Part shown: positions 6,128 to 9,414 of the stretch, piece after piece
Numbering within the stretch: the first letter of the stretch is position 1
Layout: each line of letters opens with the position of its first letter
DNA from: JAAYEA01 sp012689325
GTDB lineage: Bacteria > Chloroflexota > Anaerolineae > JAAYEA01
Length of the DNA stretch: 9,414 nt
Assembly: GCA_036841525.1 (NCBI GenBank)
Contig: DAITVZ010000112.1
Span: forward strand, 1 to 9,414
Direction: 5' to 3'
Program-made: the position numbers and the translations under genes
Notes under the pieces: model-generated
Seen by the model: only the letters and a program-made list of their open reading frames with translations
Told to the model about the DNA's origin: nothing
Database searches by the model: none

Positions 6128-7150
6128 ATGATGGAGCGGAACAGCGATTTCTTCAAGGCGATGCTGGAGCAAGGGCACGCGCACACGCCGCGGCTGAGCT
6201 GGCAGGCGACCACGCCCGCGGAGCACGCGGCCTGGCGGCGGCGCTTTCGCGCGCGGCTGGGCCAGGTGGTGGGGCGGATGCCCGAGCGGGTGCCGCTGGA
6301 GGTGGAGTGGGACGAGAAGGTGGAGGAGCCCGGCTTTACCCGGCACAAGATCTATGTGCGGACCGAGGCCAACTATTGGTCTCCCGCCTTTCTCTTCGTC
6401 CCCAAGGGACAGCGGCTCCCCGCGCCGGCCCTCGTCTGCTTGCATGGCCACAGCGGCATCTATCCCTACATCCGCGAGGGGACCGAGGCCCAGAAGGAGA
6501 TGGGCAGGACGCACGAGCTGGACTATGCGCCGTTCTTCGCCGAGCATGGCTATGTGACCATCGCGCCCATCGTGCGCGGCTGGAACGAGACCAAGGTCAA
6601 CATCGACCCGCACGAGAGCGGCTGCCAGCGCATGGTGATGGACGCCTGCCTGATGGGCCAGACGCCGGTGGGGCTGCGCTGCTGGGACGCCTCGCGGCTG
6701 GTGGACTTTTTGCAGACCCAGGAGTACGTGGAGCCGGGGCGGATCGGCGTGGCCGGGCTATCGGGCGGGGGATTCGTGGGGCTCTACTGGGCGGCGCTGG
6801 AGCCGCGGGTCAAGGTGGCCATGATCGCCGGTTTCTATTGCACCATGGTGGATTCGCTCTATTCCATCTATCACTGCCTGTGCAACTGCGTGCCGGGCGT
6901 GCTGGAGTGGGGCGAGATGCGCGAGATCGCCGCCCTCATCGCGCCGCGGCCGTTGCTGGCGATCAGCGGCAAGCAGGACGAGATCTTTCCCATCGAGGCG
7001 ACCATGCGGGCCTATGCCGACCTGGAGCCGGTCTATGCGCTGCTGGGCGCGAAGGGCAACCTGGACCACGACTGGTTCGACGGCCCGCATGCCTGGTCCA
7101 ACCGCAAGACGCTGCCCTTCCTCGCCAAGCACCTCCCGCTGCGGGGGTAG
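6128..7150 (+). CDS. Alpha/beta hydrolase, acetylxylan esterase / dienelactone hydrolase type
   Basis: A 340-residue cytoplasmic protein (no signal peptide) starting at ATG 6128 or the adjacent ATG 6131; AAGGGGGAG just upstream favours 6131. The serine-hydrolase fold is plain: HGHSG at H106 (oxyanion region after strand ALVCLH), the nucleophile elbow GLSGGG with S212, D284 in ISGKQDEIFP, and H321 in DGPHAWS. The ordered triad, the long N-terminal cap region (about 90 residues with WRRRFRARLGQVVGRMP) and the FFAEHGYVTIAP segment fit the AXE1/Abhydrolase_7-like group that removes acetyl or similar esters from sugars. A cysteine-rich insertion, YHCLCNCVPGV, follows the nucleophile domain and may shape the pocket. 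The gene is intact with TAG at 7148-7150. It lies 137 bp after the M55 gene, likely downstream of the same promoter unless the intervening palindrome terminates. Enzyme class is secure, substrate unproven. Confidence 0.82.
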   Translation: MMERNSDFFKAMLEQGHAHTPRLSWQATTPAEHAAWRRRFRARLGQVVGRMPERVPLEVEWDEKVEEPGFTRHKIYVRTEANYWSPAFLFVPKGQRLPAPALVCLHGHSGIYPYIREGTEAQKEMGRTHELDYAPFFAEHGYVTIAPIVRGWNETKVNIDPHESGCQRMVMDACLMGQTPVGLRCWDASRLVDFLQTQEYVEPGRIGVAGLSGGGFVGLYWAALEPRVKVAMIAGFYCTMVDSLYSIYHCLCNCVPGVLEWGEMREIAALIAPRPLLAISGKQDEIFPIEATMRAYADLEPVYALLGAKGNLDHDWFDGPHAWSNRKTLPFLAKHLPLRG

Positions 7151-7291
7151 GCCACCGCAGCGGCGCAGAGACGCCGAGATATGGAGGCGGGGAGCGAGAA
7201 AGCAGCCCCTTGTGGGAGCGAACCTGGTGCTCGTCCAGGACGGGCCTCAAGTGCTTGCTGTTGACGGATTCACAAACGCCCTGAGCGCCTT

Positions 7292-8292
7292 ATGATGACA
7301 CCGGTGGTGGAGACGATTCGCGTGGTGCAGTACGGGCTGGGTCCGATTGGGAGCGCCGTGGCGCGCCACATCGCCGAGCGCCCTGGCTTGCAGCTGGTTG
7401 GTGAGGTGGATATTGACCCGAGCAAGGTTGGCCGGGATCTGGGCGAGGTGATGGGCCGGGGGCGCTCGCTGGGCGTCAAGGCGGCAGGCGCGCTGGGCGA
7501 GGTGGGGGCCAAGGCTGACGTCATCTCCCATGCCACCAGCAGCTATTCCGATCGGTTCCAGCCGCAAATCCAGGAGCTCCTGGCGGCGGGTACGACATCG
7601 TCACCACCGCCGAAGAGCTTTCCTTCCCCTGGCTGGCTCATCCCCAGGAGGCCGCCGCGATCGCTGCCGCCGCGCGCAAGGCGGGCAAGATCGTGCTGGC
7701 GACGGGCATCACCCCTGGCTTTGTGATGGATTCGCTGCCCCTGAACCTCACCGGCCTCTGCCAGCGGGTGGACCATATCGGCATCCTGCGGCTGCAGAAC
7801 GCCTCCAACCGTCGCGGGCCTTTCCAGAAGAAGAACGGCTCCGGGCTGACGGTGGCCGAATTCCAGGAGCAGATGGCTGGCGGACGCATGGGCCATGTGG
7901 GCCTGATCGAATCTATCGGCATGATGATGGACACGCTGGGAAAGAGCTGGCCCGCTACGAGTCCAGCGTGGAGCCGGTGGTGGCGGAGCGGCCTATGCGC
8001 ACGGCCTATTTCCAGGCGGAGCCGGGGCGTTGCATCGGCCCAAAGCGGGTGGCCCGCGCCTACACGGCGGAGGGCGAGTTCGCGACGTTTGACCTTTCAC
8101 GCCTACCTGGATGCCCTGGACGAAAAGGACGTCATCACCATCGCCGTCGTGCCCGCGCTGGAGGTTACGCTGCGGGGGACCAACGGCGACCTGACCACGG
8201 TGGCCATCGTGGTCAACGCCATTCGCCGGGTGCGCGAGGCCGCGCCGGGCCTGGTGACCATGCGCGACCTGCCTATCGTGACGAACTGGTAG
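7292..8292 (+). pseudogene. 2,4-diaminopentanoate dehydrogenase / dihydrodipicolinate reductase-like, three frameshifts
   Basis: Read through its breaks, the gene encodes about 333 residues, full length for this NAD(P)H-dependent family. Frame 2 from ATG 7292 gives the Rossmann start VVQYGLGPIGSAVARHI, the GEVDIDPSKVGRDLGEVMG segment and HATSSYSDRFQPQIQELLAAG. At about 7588-7591 one base is lost, and frame 1 continues YDIVTTAEELSFPWLAHP, ATGITPGFVMDSLPLNLTG and NASNRRGPFQKKNGSGLT. At about 7939-7941 a second base is lost, and frame 3 continues KELARYESSVEPVVAE to GEFAT. At about 8086-8090 one extra base returns to frame 1, which gives LTFHAYLDALDEKDVITI and ends AIVVNAIRRVREAAPGLVTM plus RDLPIVTNW and a TAG. 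The family motifs EELS.P, NPGFVMD (here TPGFVMD) and RRGPFQKK are all readable. As written it makes no functional enzyme. All three breaks are in short GGG, GGGAAA or TTT runs, so read errors are as likely as decay. Confidence 0.85.
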
Positions 8293-8550
8293 GAGCGGCG
8301 GGGCTTGGGCCTCACGTTCAGCGGAGGTTGTCCGAACCCACCCTATCGCGATTGGCGGGCACACACCCATGTGTGTCCTGAGCGTTGGCGGCCTCGCAGC
8401 GGAATGGCGGGGCCCCGCCGTCGTCGTGTCACACCTGCCGATGATCCAGACCGGCAACACCAGGTCGGCGAGGAAGGAGCTCTCAACCTCACCCGCCAGG
8501 ACGAGCCCATCACTTCCAGCTCCGAGTGGCCGGTGGCGGCCGATCGGCCA

Positions 8551-8581
8551 GCATGCGGCCCTTTCGAGGGCCTGCACATGC
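8551..8581 (+). repeat. UUCG-capped hairpin
   Basis: GGCCCT-TTCG-AGGGCC (8557-8572) is a perfect 6-bp stem closed by a TTCG loop, extended after an internal loop by GCATG (8551-8555) with CATGC (8577-8581). It would be very stable in RNA. No T-run follows, so it is not a standard rho-independent terminator. Confidence 0.65.
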
Positions 8582-8784
8582 GGCTTCGGGCGATCTCGCT
8601 CCCCTTGCCCCAGCGATGGCTGTGGCTCGCCAGGCGGGAATCCTGTCCCAAGGGGAGATCGGTGTCCAAGTCCAGTGTGGTACTCGATGTGCAGGGCTGC
8701 TTGACTGCAAGGAGTATCGACTTGCCGCGTCTCAGCGTCGGCCAGGCTGCTTTTTGGCCCATGCAGCGTCCGGGCCGTGAGCGA

Positions 8785-8791
8785 AAGGAGG
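8785..8791 (+). promoter_or_regulatory. Strong Shine-Dalgarno deciding the CE15 start
   Basis: AAGGAGG lies 6 nt before ATG 8798, an ideal match and spacing. It selects 8798 over the in-frame ATG at 8804. Confidence 0.85.
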
Positions 8792-8797
8792 ATCGTC

Positions 8798-9414
8798 ATG
8801 ACGATGCCCGTCAACTATGAGGAGGGCCTGGTGCCCGAGTATGCGCTGCCGGATCCACTGGTCTGCGCCGACGGCACGTTGGTCGCCGACGCACCGACCT
8901 GGAGGGAGCGCAGGCGACCGGAGATCCTCCGCCTCTTCGAGGAGCACGTCTACGGGCGCACGCCCAGCGCTGACGTGGACGCTGTCTTTGAGGTCTGGGA
9001 GAAGGATACCGCGGCTCTGAACGGGCTGGCGACGCGCAAGCAAATCCACGCCCGGTTTCATCGGACCGGGCAGCGGATGTCGATGGAGCTGTTGCTCTAC
9101 GTGCCCAACCACGCGCCCAAGCCCGTGCCCGCTTTCCTCGGGCTTAACTTTCGGGGAAATCACTCGATTCACACGGACCCTGACATCATGCTTTCGCAAG
9201 CCTGGGTGAGCGATCGCTACGAAGGCGTGGAGGGTAACCGTGCCACCGAGGCCGCCCGTGGCACCGTGTTCCACCAGTGGCCAGTGGAACGCGTTTTAGG
9301 TCGCGGCTACGCACTGGCTACGGCCTACTACGGCGATCTGGACCCCGATTATGATGATGGCTTCCGCAACGGTGTGCATCCTCTCTTCTATGCCCCAGGC
9401 CAGCTCGTGCCGGC
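8798..9414 (+). CDS. CE15 glucuronoyl esterase-like protein, 3'-partial
   Basis: The frame is open from ATG 8798 to the window end (205 codons, no stop). It begins MTMPVNYEEGLVPEYALPDP, then WRERRRPEILRLFEEHVYGR (35-54), FLGLNFRGNHS (113-123) and RGYALATAYYGDLDPDYDDG followed by FRNGVHPLFY. These are landmarks of bacterial CE15-type proteins, often annotated as acetylxylan esterase or glucuronyl esterase, which split the ester between 4-O-methylglucuronic acid of xylan and lignin alcohols. The nucleophile motif (GCSRxGK/G in the family), the acid and the catalytic His lie beyond the window, so activity cannot be judged. No signal peptide precedes the domain, unusual for an enzyme expected to work on extracellular polymer; an intracellular role on imported oligomers is possible. 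A 505-bp spacer separates it from the broken dehydrogenase gene. Confidence 0.85.
   Translation, partial: MTMPVNYEEGLVPEYALPDPLVCADGTLVADAPTWRERRRPEILRLFEEHVYGRTPSADVDAVFEVWEKDTAALNGLATRKQIHARFHRTGQRMSMELLLYVPNHAPKPVPAFLGLNFRGNHSIHTDPDIMLSQAWVSDRYEGVEGNRATEAARGTVFHQWPVERVLGRGYALATAYYGDLDPDYDDGFRNGVHPLFYAPGQLVP

Larger units (their letters stand above)
8293..8797. other. 505-bp spacer without a recognisable gene, rich in palindromes
   Basis: Open frames exist on both strands but none shows a family motif, a ribosome site with a believable start, or protein-like composition. Structured DNA is dense: ACACAC/GTGTGT around CCAT (8361-8376), a 14-bp perfect palindrome GGCGGGGCCCCGCC (8406-8419), a 12-bp palindrome GGCCGATCGGCC (8538-8549), the UUCG hairpin at 8551-8581, and GGCCA/TGGCC at 8740-8759. 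Possibly an unrecognised structured leader, an unknown mobile-element relic, or decayed coding sequence. Confidence 0.5.

Noticed and set aside
7530..8381. 283-residue plus-strand open frame in the dehydrogenase region
   Set aside because: Only its middle (about 7941-8088) matches the family; the rest is out-of-frame translation of the frameshifted gene.
7993..8814. 273-residue minus-strand frame covering the 8293-8797 spacer
   Set aside because: Overlaps the dehydrogenase on the other strand, lacks a recognisable motif and has proline/arginine-rich low-information sequence; treated as non-coding.

Overview
The window is a GC-rich bacterial contig segment that looks like an environmental (metagenome-assembled) genome. 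An assembly gap of ten N lies at 260-269. The gene content (an XPB-type helicase-associated protein, a Phd/PIN pair, M55 peptidase, AXE1-like hydrolase, CE15 esterase, several transposase relics) and the purine-rich intergenic repeats fit Chloroflexota best. That taxonomic call is inference from style; no rRNA or marker gene is present.

Layout. (1) 1-1767, plus strand: 3' part of a large helicase-associated (Helicase_C_3-like) protein, cut by the window edge and by the gap. (2) 1921-3940, minus strand: a nested transposon block. A two-ORF DDE insertion sequence with 26-bp imperfect terminal inverted repeats sits in the A-run of an IS3-family orfA. The IS3 orfB is gone, and a cluster of IS3-like end sequences lies just upstream. 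(3) 4096-4805, plus: an intact Phd-type antitoxin and PIN-domain toxin with a likely 4-nt overlap. (4) 5051-5990: a very good sigma70-type promoter followed by an M55 (DppA-like) D-aminopeptidase. (5) 6128-7150: an alpha/beta hydrolase of the acetylxylan esterase / dienelactone hydrolase type. (6) 7292-8292: a 2,4-diaminopentanoate dehydrogenase / dihydrodipicolinate-reductase-like gene broken by three single-base frameshifts. (7) 8293-8797: 505 bp without a recognisable gene but rich in perfect palindromes, including a UUCG-capped hairpin. (8) 8798-end: 5' two thirds or so of a CE15-type (glucuronoyl esterase-like) protein with an excellent Shine-Dalgarno.

Function. The right half reads like a catabolic neighbourhood for oligomer breakdown products (D-peptides, ester-decorated plant polysaccharide, amino-acid-type NAD(P)H dehydrogenase). 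The genes are co-directional but separated by 137-505 bp spacers, so they are not a tight operon. The left half is an accessory island of transposon debris next to a toxin-antitoxin pair. I found no CRISPR, tRNA, rRNA or clearly new defence system. The least explained DNA is the palindrome-rich 8293-8797 spacer and the hairpin/GA-repeat spacers around the hydrolase gene.
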